From the NCBI GenBank assembly GCA_024278595.1, contig JAJRSW010000004.1, positions 1 to 56,136 on the forward strand: 56,136 nucleotides of DNA, given 5' to 3'. The stretch is from Fidelibacterota bacterium (GTDB lineage Bacteria > Fidelibacterota > UBA8477 > JABMPR01). The notes beneath the pieces were generated by a model, which saw nothing but the letters and a program-made list of their open reading frames with translations, was not told the DNA's origin and did not search any database. Shown piece after piece: positions 43,847 to 53,828 of this stretch. Position 1 is the stretch's first letter. Every line of letters starts with the position of its first letter. The translations under genes were made by a program, and so were the position numbers.

Positions 43847-44908
43847 CTAATCGGCCAGGTACTGCTTGAAGCCAGACGTCATATATTCTTTGAAGGAGCC
43901 ATCCTCCTCCCGGGTGATCAACAATCCTTCAGCATTTGGGTAGTCTTCCAGCCACTTTAAACCAACCTCAGCTCCCAAGACCATGGTCGAGGTGGATAAT
44001 CCATCAGCGATGAGACAGTTGCTGGTGATCACGCTAACTGCCGCAAGATTGTGATCAATTGGTGAGCCAGTTCTTGGGTCAATGGTGTGTGAGATCCGTT
44101 TCCCTTCAACCTCCCGATAATTGCGATAGTCGCCGCTGGATGCAACTGCCATATTACTTAGGGCGATAACATGTTGGAGGTCTGCTCCAGGAGCCCCGCC
44201 GAAAGTGGGTCGATCAATCCCAATCTTCCAGGGTTTACCAAATTTATTTACGCCCAGGGTCCTAATTTCACCACCGATCTCAGCAAAAATATTTTCAAAC
44301 CCCATTTCTGTCAGAAATAAAGCCACATGATCTGCCGCATCACCCTTGGCAATGGCACTCAGATCGATGCTAACTCGCGGATCGCTCTTGGTAATGGTGG
44401 AATCATCCAACGCCAACCTGTCACACCCGGTCAACTGTAACCAGGCATCGATCTCGTCCACAGTGGGGAAGCGACTCTCACCCGGTTCAAACCCGAAGCC
44501 GAAAAAATTAACGATAGGCATGACGGTGATGTCGAAAGCTCCGCCAGATCTTTCACAAAATTCAAGACTGGTCCTGACCACATGCAGCAGTTCCTCTGAG
44601 GCCGGGATGGGGTCTATGGTTTGATTGCGATTGAAGCGTGTGATCTCACTCTGATCATCATAGGTGGAAAGCGTGTGATTGTAACTAATTAAAAAACTGT
44701 CAACTCTGCTGGAGATTATACTTCGCATCTGAATATCAAGGGGGCCACCCGCCAGGACAACATGGTAGCTTGTCCCCATGGTTGCCCCATTGAATGTGAA
44801 CTCAGAGTAGATGGGTTTATCACTTCCACAACTGGCTAGAAACAAGAGTAAAATACTCTGACAAAATATCGAAGTGGTGTTCTTTGAGAGTCTAGAATGC
44901 TGTTTCAT
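43847..44908 (-). CDS. apbE: FMN transferase ApbE (flavinylates Nqr subunits)
   Basis: 353-residue lipoprotein (lipobox FLASC) that attaches FMN covalently to Thr residues of target proteins in the periplasm. Motifs are NGATMGTSYHV near the start, FDITVMPIVNFFGFG, the FAD/Mg region DLSAIAKGDAADHV, and SHTIDPRTGSPIDHNLAAVSV, followed by the conserved metal-binding ADGLSTSTMVLG. GGAGG precedes the ATG. It lies directly downstream of nqrF on the same strand, separated by a hairpin terminator. Its substrates are very likely NqrB and NqrC of this operon, both of which keep the D-x-x-(S/T)-G-A-T acceptor motif. Confidence 0.93.
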   Translation of the reverse strand: MKQHSRLSKNTTSIFCQSILLLFLASCGSDKPIYSEFTFNGATMGTSYHVVLAGGPLDIQMRSIISSRVDSFLISYNHTLSTYDDQSEITRFNRNQTIDPIPASEELLHVVRTSLEFCERSGGAFDITVMPIVNFFGFGFEPGESRFPTVDEIDAWLQLTGCDRLALDDSTITKSDPRVSIDLSAIAKGDAADHVALFLTEMGFENIFAEIGGEIRTLGVNKFGKPWKIGIDRPTFGGAPGADLQHVIALSNMAVASSGDYRNYREVEGKRISHTIDPRTGSPIDHNLAAVSVITSNCLIADGLSTSTMVLGAEVGLKWLEDYPNAEGLLITREEDGSFKEYMTSGFKQYLAD

Positions 44909-44940
44909 AAAGCGATCCTCCAGATTGCCTTAAATCTAAT

Positions 44941-44971
44941 AAAAAAAGGTCCGGATTACCCGAACCTTTTT
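44941..44971 (-). terminator. Terminator after nqrF (bidirectional hairpin)
   Basis: AAAAAAGGTCCGG and CCGAACCTTTTTT form a stem with one wobble pair and a short loop; both flanks are A/T-rich. It lies 23 bases past the nqrF stop and before apbE, so apbE may be partly uncoupled from nqr transcription. Confidence 0.75.
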
Positions 44972-44993
44972 TAAAAATGATTCTCAGCTTGAA

Positions 44994-46220
44994 TCAGAAT
45001 TTATCGTAATCGATCATCTCCGGTTCAACTCCCAGATTATAGAGCATATTATCAACTGCATCAATCATCATGGGTGGCCCACACATATAATATTCGATAT
45101 CCTCAGGAGCTTCATGTTCGGCCAGATACGTGTCCTGGACCACTTGATGGATAAAGCCCACCGGACCATTCCAATTATCCTCTTCCAATGGGTCTGAAAG
45201 GGCAACGTGGTAAGTGAAATTAGGAAATTCCTCTGCCAGGGCTTTGAATTCATCATCGTAGAACATTTCGCGCTTGGATCTTGCTCCATACCAGAATGAG
45301 ATCTTGCGCGGGCTGTGTTGAGTTTTCAGCAGGTCAAAGATATGACTACGCATGGGCGCCATACCGGCGCCGCCACCTACATAGAGCATTTCCCGATCGG
45401 TCTCTTTAGCGAAAAATTCACCATAGGGTCCACTGATCATCACCTTTTCACCTGGTTTCAAATTGAACAGATAGGATGACGCCAGGCCAGGAGGAACATC
45501 CAGTCCAGGTGGGGGACTGGCAATTCGGATGTTAAGCATGACGATATCACCCTCAGCCGGATGATTGGCCATGGAATAGGCTCGGAATATGGTCTCATCC
45601 AGTTCTGAATGGTAGCGCCACATATTGAATTTATCCCAATCACCCCGATATTCCTCTTCAATATTGAAATCAGAGTAGTCCAGGGCATAGGGTGGAATAT
45701 CGATCTGAATGTAACCACCCGCACGGAAGTCCAGGGTCTCACCGGGAGGAAGCTTTACCACAAACTCCTTGATAAAGGTGGCGACATTGTGATTCGAGAC
45801 CACTTCGCACTCCCACTTCTGGATACTGAAGATCTCATCCGGAATCCTGATCTCCAGGTCATTTTTAACCTTAACCTGGCAGGCCAGACGGACATGATCC
45901 TTGATCTGCGAGCGGGTCAAGTGCGGTTTCTCAGTGGGTAGGATCTCACCACCACCGGCTTCGATCTGACAGGTACACATCCCACAAGTACCACCGCCAC
46001 CGCAGGCAGAGGGTAGAAAGATCTTCTCAGCGGCCAGGGTTTGGAGGAGGGTTGAACCTGCTGGTGCGCTCAGAGTCTTGTCGTCATCACCATTGATCAG
46101 GATTTTGACATCACCAGTGCTTACCAACTTGGACGTGGCGTAGTTAAGAATAACCACCAGCACCAGAATGGTCCCGGTAAAGACCACAGTACTTAAAATT
46201 ATCAAACCGAGAATACTCAT
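44994..46220 (-). CDS. nqrF: Na+-NQR subunit F (NADH-oxidising, 2Fe-2S and FAD)
   Basis: 408 residues. It is the entry point of electrons from NADH in the sodium-pumping NADH:quinone reductase. One N-terminal transmembrane helix anchors it. A plant-type ferredoxin domain has the 2Fe-2S ligands in [16 protein letters not shown] and a later Cys in VRLACQ. The FAD site is RAYSMANHP and the NADH-binding region includes [13 protein letters not shown] and the C-terminal YYMCGPPMM. The C-terminal aromatic IDYDKF is typical. It is the last gene of nqrABCDEF, ended by a terminator. Confidence 0.96.
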   Translation of the reverse strand: MSILGLIILSTVVFTGTILVLVVILNYATSKLVSTGDVKILINGDDDKTLSAPAGSTLLQTLAAEKIFLPSACGGGGTCGMCTCQIEAGGGEILPTEKPHLTRSQIKDHVRLACQVKVKNDLEIRIPDEIFSIQKWECEVVSNHNVATFIKEFVVKLPPGETLDFRAGGYIQIDIPPYALDYSDFNIEEEYRGDWDKFNMWRYHSELDETIFRAYSMANHPAEGDIVMLNIRIASPPPGLDVPPGLASSYLFNLKPGEKVMISGPYGEFFAKETDREMLYVGGGAGMAPMRSHIFDLLKTQHSPRKISFWYGARSKREMFYDDEFKALAEEFPNFTYHVALSDPLEEDNWNGPVGFIHQVVQDTYLAEHEAPEDIEYYMCGPPMMIDAVDNMLYNLGVEPEMIDYDKF

Positions 46221-46231
46221 ACTGTCCCCCT

Positions 46232-46840
46232 TTACAGACTTATTCCGGAAAAACTCATAAAGGCCATGGCCATGAGTCCGGTGATTAACATTGTGATCCC
46301 TAAACCTCGTAAACCCTCGGGGATATGTGAATAGCGCAATTTCTCGCGGATAGCAGCCATGGCAGCAATGGCCAGAGCAAAACCAACCCCAGAGCCTAAG
46401 CCGAATACGGCAGATTCAGCAAAGCTATACTCCCTTTCCACCATAAAGAGTGAGGCACCCAGAATGGCACAGTTAACAGCGATAAGTGGCAGAAAGATCC
46501 CTAAAGCGCTGTACAAGGCCGGACTGTAACGATCAATGATCATTTCAACCAGTTGTACCAGAGCCGCGATCACAGCGATATAGGAGATAAAACCCAGGAA
46601 AGAGAGATCCACATCCGGCAGACCGGCCCAGGCCAGTGCACCGGGCGCCAGCAGATAGTAGTTCAAAGCCCAGTTGACCGGGACAGTTATCACTTCAACG
46701 AAGATGACGGCCAGACCTAATCCAATGGCCGTGTCCACGCGCTTTGATACAGCGAGAAAGGAACACATGCCCAGGAAATAGGCTAACAGAATATTGTTAA
46801 CAAATACGGATTGGACAAACAGGCTAATTAGATTTTCCAT
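46232..46840 (-). CDS. nqrE: Na+-NQR subunit E
   Basis: 202-residue membrane subunit with six helices. The start at 46840 ([16 protein letters not shown]) matches family N-termini and has AGGAGG at the right spacing; in-frame TTG and ATG codons just upstream are too close to it. Cys residues in [13 protein letters not shown] and AVNCAILGA match the ligands of the intramembrane iron centre shared with NqrD. It is homologous to RnfA, but gene order and a complete nqr set exclude Rnf. Confidence 0.95.
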   Translation of the reverse strand: MENLISLFVQSVFVNNILLAYFLGMCSFLAVSKRVDTAIGLGLAVIFVEVITVPVNWALNYYLLAPGALAWAGLPDVDLSFLGFISYIAVIAALVQLVEMIIDRYSPALYSALGIFLPLIAVNCAILGASLFMVEREYSFAESAVFGLGSGVGFALAIAAMAAIREKLRYSHIPEGLRGLGITMLITGLMAMAFMSFSGISL

Positions 46841-46850
46841 CATCAACCTC

Positions 46851-47477
46851 CTAATCCGCTACCGTACCGGTGATGGTACGTTGGACCCAGATGATCAGAC
46901 CCAGGAGGATAAACGCTCCCGGCGCCAAAACCATGAGCCCCATATTTTGATAACCTGCTGCATAAGCTGCATCGGGAATGACCTGATATCCAAAGAGCGA
47001 ACCGGAGCCTAATAGTTCCCTGCCAAAGGCAACCACGATCAGGATCATGCTGTAGCCCAAACCATTTCCAATTCCATCCAGAAAACTTGGCCAGGGTTTA
47101 TTCTGAAGGGCAAAAGCTTCTGCCCTTCCCAGCACGATGCAATTGGTGATAATCAATCCCACAAACACACTTAATTGCTTACTGATATCGTAGAGAAAGG
47201 CCTTCAGGACTTGATCCACCAGAATTACCAATGTTGCGATAATGGCCAGTTCGACAATAATCCTGATATTTGAAGGTACTTTATTTCTGATCAACGAGAT
47301 CAGTACATTGGAGAAGGCTACAACAGCAATCACTGCAATGGACATCACAATTGCCGTTTGCAGTTGAACGGTGACAGCCAGAGCAGAACAAATTCCCAAC
47401 ACTTGTGTAGCAATGGGGTTATTATCCATGAAGGGATCTTTGAGGAAGACCATGTTCTTTTTACTTAATGGACTCAT
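46851..47477 (-). CDS. nqrD: Na+-NQR subunit D
   Basis: 208-residue six-helix membrane subunit. Conserved Cys in [13 protein letters not shown] and [14 protein letters not shown] pair with those of NqrE to hold the membrane iron-sulfur centre between NqrF and NqrC. Its start overlaps the nqrC stop by four bases. The N-terminal cytoplasmic lead ([20 protein letters not shown]) is normal for NqrD. It is homologous to RnfE. Confidence 0.95.
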   Translation of the reverse strand: MSPLSKKNMVFLKDPFMDNNPIATQVLGICSALAVTVQLQTAIVMSIAVIAVVAFSNVLISLIRNKVPSNIRIIVELAIIATLVILVDQVLKAFLYDISKQLSVFVGLIITNCIVLGRAEAFALQNKPWPSFLDGIGNGLGYSMILIVVAFGRELLGSGSLFGYQVIPDAAYAAGYQNMGLMVLAPGAFILLGLIIWVQRTITGTVAD

Positions 47478-48196
47478 GATACCTCCCTGCGAACCGTCTT
47501 GAAATAAGGTTCATATTTCTCCAGCGTAGCTTTGATGAATTCATTTAATCCGTTTCCAGTGAGTGTTGCACCGCTGATCCCGTCAACTTTGTGTTGAGGA
47601 TCTTTTTCACCCGATCGCATTTTACCCTTGATGATCTGAACCGAAACGATCTGGCCATCAGTATTCAGGATTTTTTTACCCTTGAAAGCGTCTGTGAACC
47701 ACTTCTTATCTATCTCACCACCCAAACCCGGGGTTTCACCATGGCTATAAAAGGTAATCCCTTTGATAGTGTTAAGATCCTTTTCCAGGGCGATGTAACC
47801 TTTGACTGTTGACCAGAGTGCCTTGCCCTGGGTCGGAATACAGTAGGCAGTGATCTCATCACCATCTTGCCGGGCGTAGACTGGCAGTAGATCAGGCTCA
47901 GCTTTTGGATCCACATCCTCAGCTTTGCGACCAGCTACCAACTTGCCATCCAGATCGACGACAAAGGTCTTTACACTGTTATCATATAGGGCAAATATTT
48001 TTTCCGCTTCAACATCTTTACTCTCAATCAATTCCAGAACACTTAAAATATTATATTTAATATCAAACTCAATATTCTGGTCCTGACGTTCTTTGAGCAA
48101 GGTGGCCGCTGAAGCCAACAGGATACTGCACACCATAGTGACGGCGGCGGCAAAACCCAGGGTATAGGCTTTCGTCACGCGAGGCTTACTTGCCAT
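47474..48196 (-). CDS. nqrC: Na+-NQR subunit C (covalent FMN)
   Basis: 240 residues with one N-terminal helix ([20 protein letters not shown]) and a periplasmic FMN-binding domain. The flavinylation motif DGISGATLT gives the Thr that ApbE modifies. The [20 protein letters not shown] block is characteristic of NqrC/RnfG. AAGGAGG precedes the ATG. The start overlaps nqrB by 11 bases. Electrons pass from the NqrDE iron centre to this FMN, then to NqrB. Confidence 0.95.
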   Translation of the reverse strand: MASKPRVTKAYTLGFAAAVTMVCSILLASAATLLKERQDQNIEFDIKYNILSVLELIESKDVEAEKIFALYDNSVKTFVVDLDGKLVAGRKAEDVDPKAEPDLLPVYARQDGDEITAYCIPTQGKALWSTVKGYIALEKDLNTIKGITFYSHGETPGLGGEIDKKWFTDAFKGKKILNTDGQIVSVQIIKGKMRSGEKDPQHKVDGISGATLTGNGLNEFIKATLEKYEPYFKTVRREVS

Positions 48197-49325
48197 AATT
48201 CAGCCTCCTTTTGATATTGGCCTGGACCACAAAGTGGTCGATGAGGGGTGAGAATACGTTCCCAAACAGGATGGCTAACATCATGCCCTCCGGGTAGGCC
48301 GGGTTAAAGACGCGAATGAGGATCACCATCACACCGATGAGGATACCATAAGCCCATTTCCCAGCGTTGGTACCTGCAGCCGAGACCGGGTCAGTGGTCA
48401 TAAAAACAGCACCAAACATAAAGCCACCCATCACGAGATGGTAATGAGCCGGCAGTGTGCGCATGCCACCCACAGCATCACCACCAAAGTATTGAACGAT
48501 GAGCGCCATTCCGTAAGCTCCCAGCAGGGTCGCCAGCATGATGCGCCAACTGGCCACACCGGTGATCAGCAGGATCGCCGCCCCAATGAGAATGGCAATG
48601 GTAGACGTTTCGCCCACACTTCCAGGTGTAAATCCGAAGAACATATTATTTAGGGTAAATCCGGCACTATTGAGTGCTGCTACGGCTGAGCCAGGGGCGG
48701 CAGCGGCAGCGGCCAGTGGCGTGGCACCGGTGAATCCATCCAGGGCAACCCACACACCATCACCGGATATATTTCCGGGGTAGGTGAAAAACAGGAAAGC
48801 CCGAGCGGTTAAAGCCGGGTTCAAGAGGTTCATCCCCGTTCCACCAAAGACCTCTTTACCAATGACAGTTCCAAATGAAACCGCCACGGCCACCTGCCAC
48901 AACGGGATGGTGGGCGGGAGGGTCAGGGGCAACAGGATGCCCGTTACCAGAAATCCTTCATGAATATCATGACCATTGATATGACCAAAGATCATTTCCC
49001 AGCCCAGACCCACAGCGTAGGTCACCACGATAATGGGTAGCAGCTTCAGGAAGCCGAACATAAAGGCGGCGAACAAACCTTCAACGCCAGCCTGGGCGCC
49101 GACATTATAGGAACCTACCATGATACTGGGGATCAGAGCAAATATGACGATGCCCATGAACCGTTTCATATCGATGGCATCGCGAATATGGGGGCCAGTG
49201 GTTGTCCCATGACCCGGTGTAAATAACATGGTGTTGATGGCGCCAAACAGGGGATGGAAGACCTTAAAAGGACCTTGACTGAGGGTCTTATCCATGTTGT
49301 TCAGGAAGCGTTCGAGAAATTTCAT
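48186..49325 (-). CDS. nqrB: Na+-NQR subunit B (sodium channel, covalent FMN)
   Basis: About 379 residues and ten membrane helices; it forms the Na+ pathway and carries FMN and riboflavin. The ATG at 49325 (MKFLERFLNNMDKTLSQ) is preferred over a TTG nine bases earlier, because AAGGAGG is correctly spaced only for the ATG. The acceptor motif is DGFTGATPLAAA (Thr for Ser before GAT, a common variant). GKEVFGGTGMNLLNPALTARAFLFF holds another conserved NqrB segment (seen as GGTGMNLLNPALTARAF). nqrA ends six bases before it. Confidence 0.95.
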   Translation of the reverse strand: MKFLERFLNNMDKTLSQGPFKVFHPLFGAINTMLFTPGHGTTTGPHIRDAIDMKRFMGIVIFALIPSIMVGSYNVGAQAGVEGLFAAFMFGFLKLLPIIVVTYAVGLGWEMIFGHINGHDIHEGFLVTGILLPLTLPPTIPLWQVAVAVSFGTVIGKEVFGGTGMNLLNPALTARAFLFFTYPGNISGDGVWVALDGFTGATPLAAAAAAPGSAVAALNSAGFTLNNMFFGFTPGSVGETSTIAILIGAAILLITGVASWRIMLATLLGAYGMALIVQYFGGDAVGGMRTLPAHYHLVMGGFMFGAVFMTTDPVSAAGTNAGKWAYGILIGVMVILIRVFNPAYPEGMMLAILFGNVFSPLIDHFVVQANIKRRLNYGK

Positions 49326-49330
49326 CTGGA

Positions 49331-50677
49331 TCAAGCCTCCTTTTCCATGGCTAACATGCCCTGTTCGATGATATCACCGAATTCAATCTTTGAGGGACAG
49401 ATATAACTACACAATGCCAGATCCTCCGGGGCTACCTCGTAGATGCCCAGTTGTTCCATAAGTTCAATATCTTCGACCAGGATGGCTTTGCACAGATGGA
49501 CCGGTAAAACATCCATGGGAAGGACCTTTTCATATTCACCCGTTGAAACAAAAGCCCGCTCTTCACCATTCATATCGGTGGTGGGAGCCTGTTTGTTGCG
49601 GGGAGTGAGTTTGGACAGGAACATCCGCCAGAAGCTGCTGGCTTTAAATCCCAATTGAACCCAACCCATGAAGCGTCGTCCGGTTAATTCCGGGATAACG
49701 GTTAACATATCATCATAGAAACCAATATAGCCGGCAGCATTGGTTTGCTGCCCGGTAAGCACATTTCCCGAGATCACCCGCTGTTTGTTAACTGCTAACG
49801 GGGTGTTCACTAGATCGCTAACCAGAGCGCCTTCAGTGGCCTGAATGTAATGCTGGTTATCAAGCTCGGAGCCAGTCAGGGCGTAGGTCTTGGAAGCGGG
49901 GTATTCACCCTTGCTCAGGAAACTGCCGATCTGGGCCACGTGCCTGGGAGAGATGTACCAGATGATCTCACCAGCCAGGAGCCGGTCGATATGATGGATC
50001 TGGACACCAACATTTCCAGCCGGATGAGGACCAGAGAATTGATGAGTTTCCACACCAGTGATCTTGGAAAAGAAGGCTTCAGTTTTGCTTGAAACTGATA
50101 AATGCAGCTTGCCATCAGTGAGCTTTGCCAAGAGATCAATTCCCAATTGGAGATCTTGTTCCCGGCCTTCCAGGAGCATATCTGTCTCAGCCTGAAGGGG
50201 AGCAGAGTCTACACCGGAGATGAATATGGCTTTGGGACTTTTATCAAAATCAGCGATCTTGCAGAAGGGGCGTTGGCGCATAGCCGGCCAGAGTCCACTA
50301 TGAAGCAGGATCTCTTTGGCTTTCGCTTGAGATAGTTCAGTAATTTGAGATCTGCTATAACTATCAAACACTTCGGCTGAATCAGCACTGACATCAATGA
50401 TGACGCGCTGGATAACCCGTCTTTCTCCACGCACAATTTCTCTAACACTGCCCGCTGCCGGCGATCGAAATAGAATCTCGGGTCTTTGTTTATCAACAAA
50501 CAGGATCGATCCGCGTTTCACCGTATCGCCTGGTTCAACCCGCATACCAGGACGCATCCCGCGAAAGTCGATGGGCTGGACAGCTATGGCCGTGGTTTTA
50601 GGAACTTTTTCAACCCGCCGGTCAGCGACACCCTGGAGCGGTATGTCATAGCCCTTTTTAAGTTTAAACACTCCCAT
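49331..50677 (-). CDS. nqrA: Na+-NQR subunit A (quinone-site subunit)
   Basis: 448-residue cytoplasmic subunit that binds ubiquinone/menaquinone at the NqrB interface. Family marks are the opening LKKGYDIPLQGVAD, PGDTVKRGSILFVDK, FSGPHPAGNVGVQIHHID, RVISGNVLTG and the closing CSYICPSKIEFG. It is the first gene of the operon, reading away from ffh. A sigma-70-like promoter lies about 90 bases upstream. The full set A-F is intact, so the organism can couple NADH oxidation to Na+ export. Confidence 0.96.
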   Translation of the reverse strand: MGVFKLKKGYDIPLQGVADRRVEKVPKTTAIAVQPIDFRGMRPGMRVEPGDTVKRGSILFVDKQRPEILFRSPAAGSVREIVRGERRVIQRVIIDVSADSAEVFDSYSRSQITELSQAKAKEILLHSGLWPAMRQRPFCKIADFDKSPKAIFISGVDSAPLQAETDMLLEGREQDLQLGIDLLAKLTDGKLHLSVSSKTEAFFSKITGVETHQFSGPHPAGNVGVQIHHIDRLLAGEIIWYISPRHVAQIGSFLSKGEYPASKTYALTGSELDNQHYIQATEGALVSDLVNTPLAVNKQRVISGNVLTGQQTNAAGYIGFYDDMLTVIPELTGRRFMGWVQLGFKASSFWRMFLSKLTPRNKQAPTTDMNGEERAFVSTGEYEKVLPMDVLPVHLCKAILVEDIELMEQLGIYEVAPEDLALCSYICPSKIEFGDIIEQGMLAMEKEA

Positions 50678-50770
50678 TAGAATGAGTCTCCGTATTGGTT
50701 TTTAACACCTTAGATCTGATAGCTCTAATACCGTGAACCTTCAGAGAATTGAACCCAATTTCAAGTGGTT

Positions 50771-50799
50771 TATGTAAGTAATCACAACCCACTTGTCAA
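50771..50799 (-). promoter_or_regulatory. Candidate sigma-70 promoter of nqrABCDEF
   Basis: On the minus strand, TTGACA (50799-50794) and TACATA (50776-50771) are separated by exactly 17 bases. The -35 box is perfect; the -10 box is weak. It lies about 94 bases upstream of the nqrA start. Confidence 0.5.
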
Positions 50800-50912
50800 G
50801 GTGTTCGTTTTAAGCCATCTCTCCAGTACAAAATATATGCCACAAGAATGTGATATTTTCCAGAAGGACTGCCAAAGGGCAGATATTTGAGCTCGTTATG
50901 TGCACGGATTTA

Positions 50913-50940
50913 GTAGAGACGTAGCACGCTAGGTCTCTAC
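50913..50940. repeat. 28-bp GTAGAGAC-type palindrome, copy 3
   Basis: The arms GTAGAGAC and GTCTCTAC are perfect, with an imperfect centre. It lies in the divergent gap between nqrA and ffh (50678-51110), which otherwise shows only the nqr promoter. Unlike copies 1 and 2 it is not at a gene end. Confidence 0.7.
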
Positions 50941-51110
50941 AGTTCACGCCCCCCAACCAAGCCTTGAATGTTACCAGATAAACTCATTGCTCACCCCTGG
51001 TCGGTCGTCTATCTTCCCCGCGCTTTGTGGCAGACCCATATATTAATGATTGTCACAATAGGTTAGCTGGTTTGTAGCAAGATGTAATTGGGCTTAGGAA
51101 AACAGGAGAA

Positions 51111-52433
51111 ATGCTAGAACAACTCTCACAAAATCTGGAACATGTTTTTAAGAGACTGCGCGGTCATGGCAAGTTATCTGAAGACAATATTTCAGAAGCA
51201 ATGCGGGAAGTTCGTCGGGCACTGTTGGAAGCTGATGTCAATTATAAGGTCGTCAGAACCTTTATCAACTCCGTTAAGGAACAAGCACTCGGCTCAGAGG
51301 TCCTGCGTTCTATCACGCCGGGCCAGCAGATTGTTGGGATCATCCATAAAGAGCTGATTGACCTTCTCGGTGGGAGCACTGCAGAACTTGAACTTTCAGG
51401 TAACCCTGCCATTATCCTCTTGGTTGGGCTACAAGGTTCAGGAAAAACAACAACATCGGCCAAGCTTGCTCGCAGTCTACGCAAGCAGGGCAGACAACCC
51501 CTTTTGGTGGCTTGTGATGTTTACCGCCCGGCAGCCATAACCCAGCTGCAAGTACTTGGTAAACAATTGGATATTCCAGTTTACGCTGAAGAAGGCAATC
51601 GGGATGTGGTCCAGATCGCCCAGGCAGCTATCCGGGAATCTGCCCGCTATGCAGCCAATGTGGTGATTGTTGATACTGCCGGCCGACTTCATATCGATGC
51701 TGATATGATGGATGAGGTTAAGAACCTTCAAAAAGCACTCAAACCTGCTGAGACCCTGTTTGTGGCGGATGCCATGACTGGCCAGGATGCTGTGAATGCT
51801 GCTGGAACCTTTGCAGAGGCGGTGACGCTAAGCGGTGTTGTACTGACCAAAATGGATGGTGATGCACGCGGCGGTGCAGCTTTGTCTGTACGTGAAGTGA
51901 CGGGTACACCCATCAAATACATTGGGGTTGGTGAACACCTGGATAAACTGGAAATTTTTCACCCCGACCGGATGGCAGGTCGGATACTGGGGATGGGTGA
52001 TATCGTCTCGCTGGTAGAAAAAGCCCAGGAGGATATCGATGTTGAAGAAGCTGCCAGGCTGGAAGAAAAAATGCTTAAGAACACCTTCGATCTGGAGGAT
52101 TTTAAGCAACAGTTAAAGCAACTCAGATCTATGGGGCCACTGGGTGATCTCATGGGTATGATCCCTGGAATGAAGGGAATAAAAGATGTCGATATTGATG
52201 AAAAAAGGTTGACTAGGATTGAAGCAATCATTAACTCTATGACCCTTGTCGAAAGGCGTAGGCCTCAGATATTGAATGGCAGTCGTCGTAAACGAATCGC
52301 CAGTGGGTCTGGAACAAAGGTTCAGGATGTGAACCAGTTGATAAAGCAGTTCCAGTCAATGCGGAAAATGATGAAGAAATTTGGAAAAATGAATAAGAGG
52401 CAGTTGATGAAAAACTTGCCTATGGGATTTTAA
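51111..52433 (+). CDS. ffh: Signal recognition particle protein Ffh
   Basis: 440-residue SRP GTPase that binds signal sequences and 4.5S RNA to target proteins to the membrane. It has the N domain (MLEQLSQNLEHVFKRLRG), the G domain with GLQGSGKTTT (residues 106-115), DTAGRLHID, TKMDGDARGGAAL, and the Met-rich M domain including MGPLGDLMGMIPGM and the RNA-binding RRKRIASGSG. ACAGGAGAA precedes the start. It opens the conserved ffh-rpsP-khpA-rimM-trmD-rplS cluster; rpsP begins 12 bases later. Confidence 0.97.
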   Translation: MLEQLSQNLEHVFKRLRGHGKLSEDNISEAMREVRRALLEADVNYKVVRTFINSVKEQALGSEVLRSITPGQQIVGIIHKELIDLLGGSTAELELSGNPAIILLVGLQGSGKTTTSAKLARSLRKQGRQPLLVACDVYRPAAITQLQVLGKQLDIPVYAEEGNRDVVQIAQAAIRESARYAANVVIVDTAGRLHIDADMMDEVKNLQKALKPAETLFVADAMTGQDAVNAAGTFAEAVTLSGVVLTKMDGDARGGAALSVREVTGTPIKYIGVGEHLDKLEIFHPDRMAGRILGMGDIVSLVEKAQEDIDVEEAARLEEKMLKNTFDLEDFKQQLKQLRSMGPLGDLMGMIPGMKGIKDVDIDEKRLTRIEAIINSMTLVERRRPQILNGSRRKRIASGSGTKVQDVNQLIKQFQSMRKMMKKFGKMNKRQLMKNLPMGF

Positions 52434-52445
52434 GGAGGACACCTT

Positions 52446-53015
52446 TTGGCTGTCAAAATCAGACTGAAGCGGATGGGAAAAAAGAAACAGCCCTTCTATC
52501 GTATTGTTGTTGCAGATTCTCGCGCCCCTCGTGATGGGCGCTCAATTGAAAAGATCGGGCACTATAACCCCATCACTGACCCAGCTGAGCTGGTCATCGA
52601 TGAAGAACGGCTATTCCACTGGATGGATGAAGGCGCGAAACCAAGTGATACGGTATTTAGCTTACTGCGTGGACGTGGATTGACCCTCAAGTATGAGTTG
52701 TTAAGACGCAATGCGGATGAAGCGACCATCAGTAAAGAAATGCATAAATGGGAACTAGCCCGCGATGAGCGCGGCAAGAAACAAGCAGCTCAAGCAAACG
52801 CCGAAATGGCTGCAGCAGAAGTTGTTGAAGAAGTTGAAGAAGTTCCTGTAGTTGAAGAAACAGTAGTTGCCGAGGAAGTTGTTGAGGCTCCAGTTGCTGA
52901 AGTAGCAGTTGCTGAGGAAGTTGAAGAGACTCCCGCAGTGGTTGAAGAGGTAGCCACAGTAGAAGAACCGGTTGAAGAACCCACTGAGAGTACGGAGACC
53001 GAAGATTCTAAATAA
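52446..53015 (+). CDS. rpsP: 30S ribosomal protein S16 with long acidic C-terminal extension
   Basis: Starts at TTG, fixed by AAGGAGG seven bases upstream. Residues 1 to about 90 are normal S16 ([21 protein letters not shown] at the start, here in two parts: [11 protein letters not shown] and [16 protein letters not shown]). S16 normally ends near residue 80-95; here about 90 further residues follow, first basic-helical, then a low-complexity Val/Glu/Ala/Pro tail with repeated VVEE and VEE units, ending STETEDSK. Such tails are seen in S16 of some FCB-group bacteria. Its function is unknown, and it is likely to protrude from the 30S surface. Confidence 0.95.
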   Translation: MAVKIRLKRMGKKKQPFYRIVVADSRAPRDGRSIEKIGHYNPITDPAELVIDEERLFHWMDEGAKPSDTVFSLLRGRGLTLKYELLRRNADEATISKEMHKWELARDERGKKQAAQANAEMAAAEVVEEVEEVPVVEETVVAEEVVEAPVAEVAVAEEVEETPAVVEEVATVEEPVEEPTESTETEDSK

Positions 53016-53073
53016 GCTGATAAAATTCCTTACCAACGATCAGGAAGATTCATTAACCGACGGAGGATGGACC

Positions 53074-53307
53074 ATGAAAGAGTTTGTAGAATTCGTAGCT
53101 AAGAGTCTGGTGGACAATCCGGATGAAGTTGAGGTCAATCAGGTAGATAGTGAACGGGTGACAATCTTCGAGTTAAAGGTGGCCAAGGAAGACATTGGGA
53201 AAGTTATCGGTCGTCAGGGCCGGACTGCCAAAGCCTTCCGCACATTACTGGCTGCGATATCCGCCAAGGCCGGGACGAACCGCGCCATGCTTGAGATCAT
53301 CGAATAA
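53074..53307 (+). CDS. khpA: KhpA-type KH-domain RNA-binding protein
   Basis: 77-residue single KH domain. The start at 53074 (MKEFVEFVAKSLVDNPDEV) is chosen for CGGAGG nine bases upstream; the frame is open further up but overlaps rpsP. The KH signature is DIGKVIGRQGRTAKAFRTLL (G-x-x-G loop IGRQGR). In other bacteria KhpA pairs with KhpB and binds RNA affecting cell division and elongation. Its position between rpsP and rimM is conserved in many phyla. Confidence 0.93.
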   Translation: MKEFVEFVAKSLVDNPDEVEVNQVDSERVTIFELKVAKEDIGKVIGRQGRTAKAFRTLLAAISAKAGTNRAMLEIIE

Positions 53308-53312
53308 GGCAA

Positions 53313-53828
53313 ATGCAATCAGCTGAGGTGGCTAGAGCTGCCATTGGCGTAGTTCGCAAACCTCATGGTGTTCGAGGGGGACTCAAGGTGACCCTCTACA
53401 GTATCAACCTTAAAACGCTCCAAAGCCTGGAGCAGCTTTTTGTTAATACGGGTAATAATTGGAAACAACTCACGCTAAAAAGTTGTCAGGGTTATGATGA
53501 TTTTGCTATTCTCGGTTTTGATGAGATAGCTGATCGAACTCAGGCTGAGAGTTATCGCGATCTGGAGCTCTTTACCAATCGTGACGCACTGCCTGAGTTG
53601 GATGAAGGTCAGTTTTATTTAACTGATCTCATCGGGTGTGATGTTGTGGATGAACAACAACGTTCGCTTGGAAAAGTGATTGAAGTCCTTACTCCAGCGG
53701 CCCATGAAGTTTTGGTCATTCAACAGGGTGATCAGGAAACCCTGGTTCCACTGGTGGATGAATGGGTCCTGGATATCGATATTAATAATTCACGAATTCA
53801 GATCAATAGTGTGGAGGAGTTGACGTGA
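53313..53828 (+). CDS. rimM: Ribosome maturation factor RimM
   Basis: 171 residues. It assists 16S rRNA processing and 30S head assembly by binding S19. The N-terminal domain opens VARAAIGVVRKPHGVRGGLKV (seen as GVVRKPHGVRGGLKV), and the C-terminal PRC-barrel starts FYLTDLIGCDVVDE, with TLVPLVDEWVLDID. It begins five bases after khpA, and its stop overlaps the trmD start (GTGA). Confidence 0.95.
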   Translation: MQSAEVARAAIGVVRKPHGVRGGLKVTLYSINLKTLQSLEQLFVNTGNNWKQLTLKSCQGYDDFAILGFDEIADRTQAESYRDLELFTNRDALPELDEGQFYLTDLIGCDVVDEQQRSLGKVIEVLTPAAHEVLVIQQGDQETLVPLVDEWVLDIDINNSRIQINSVEELT

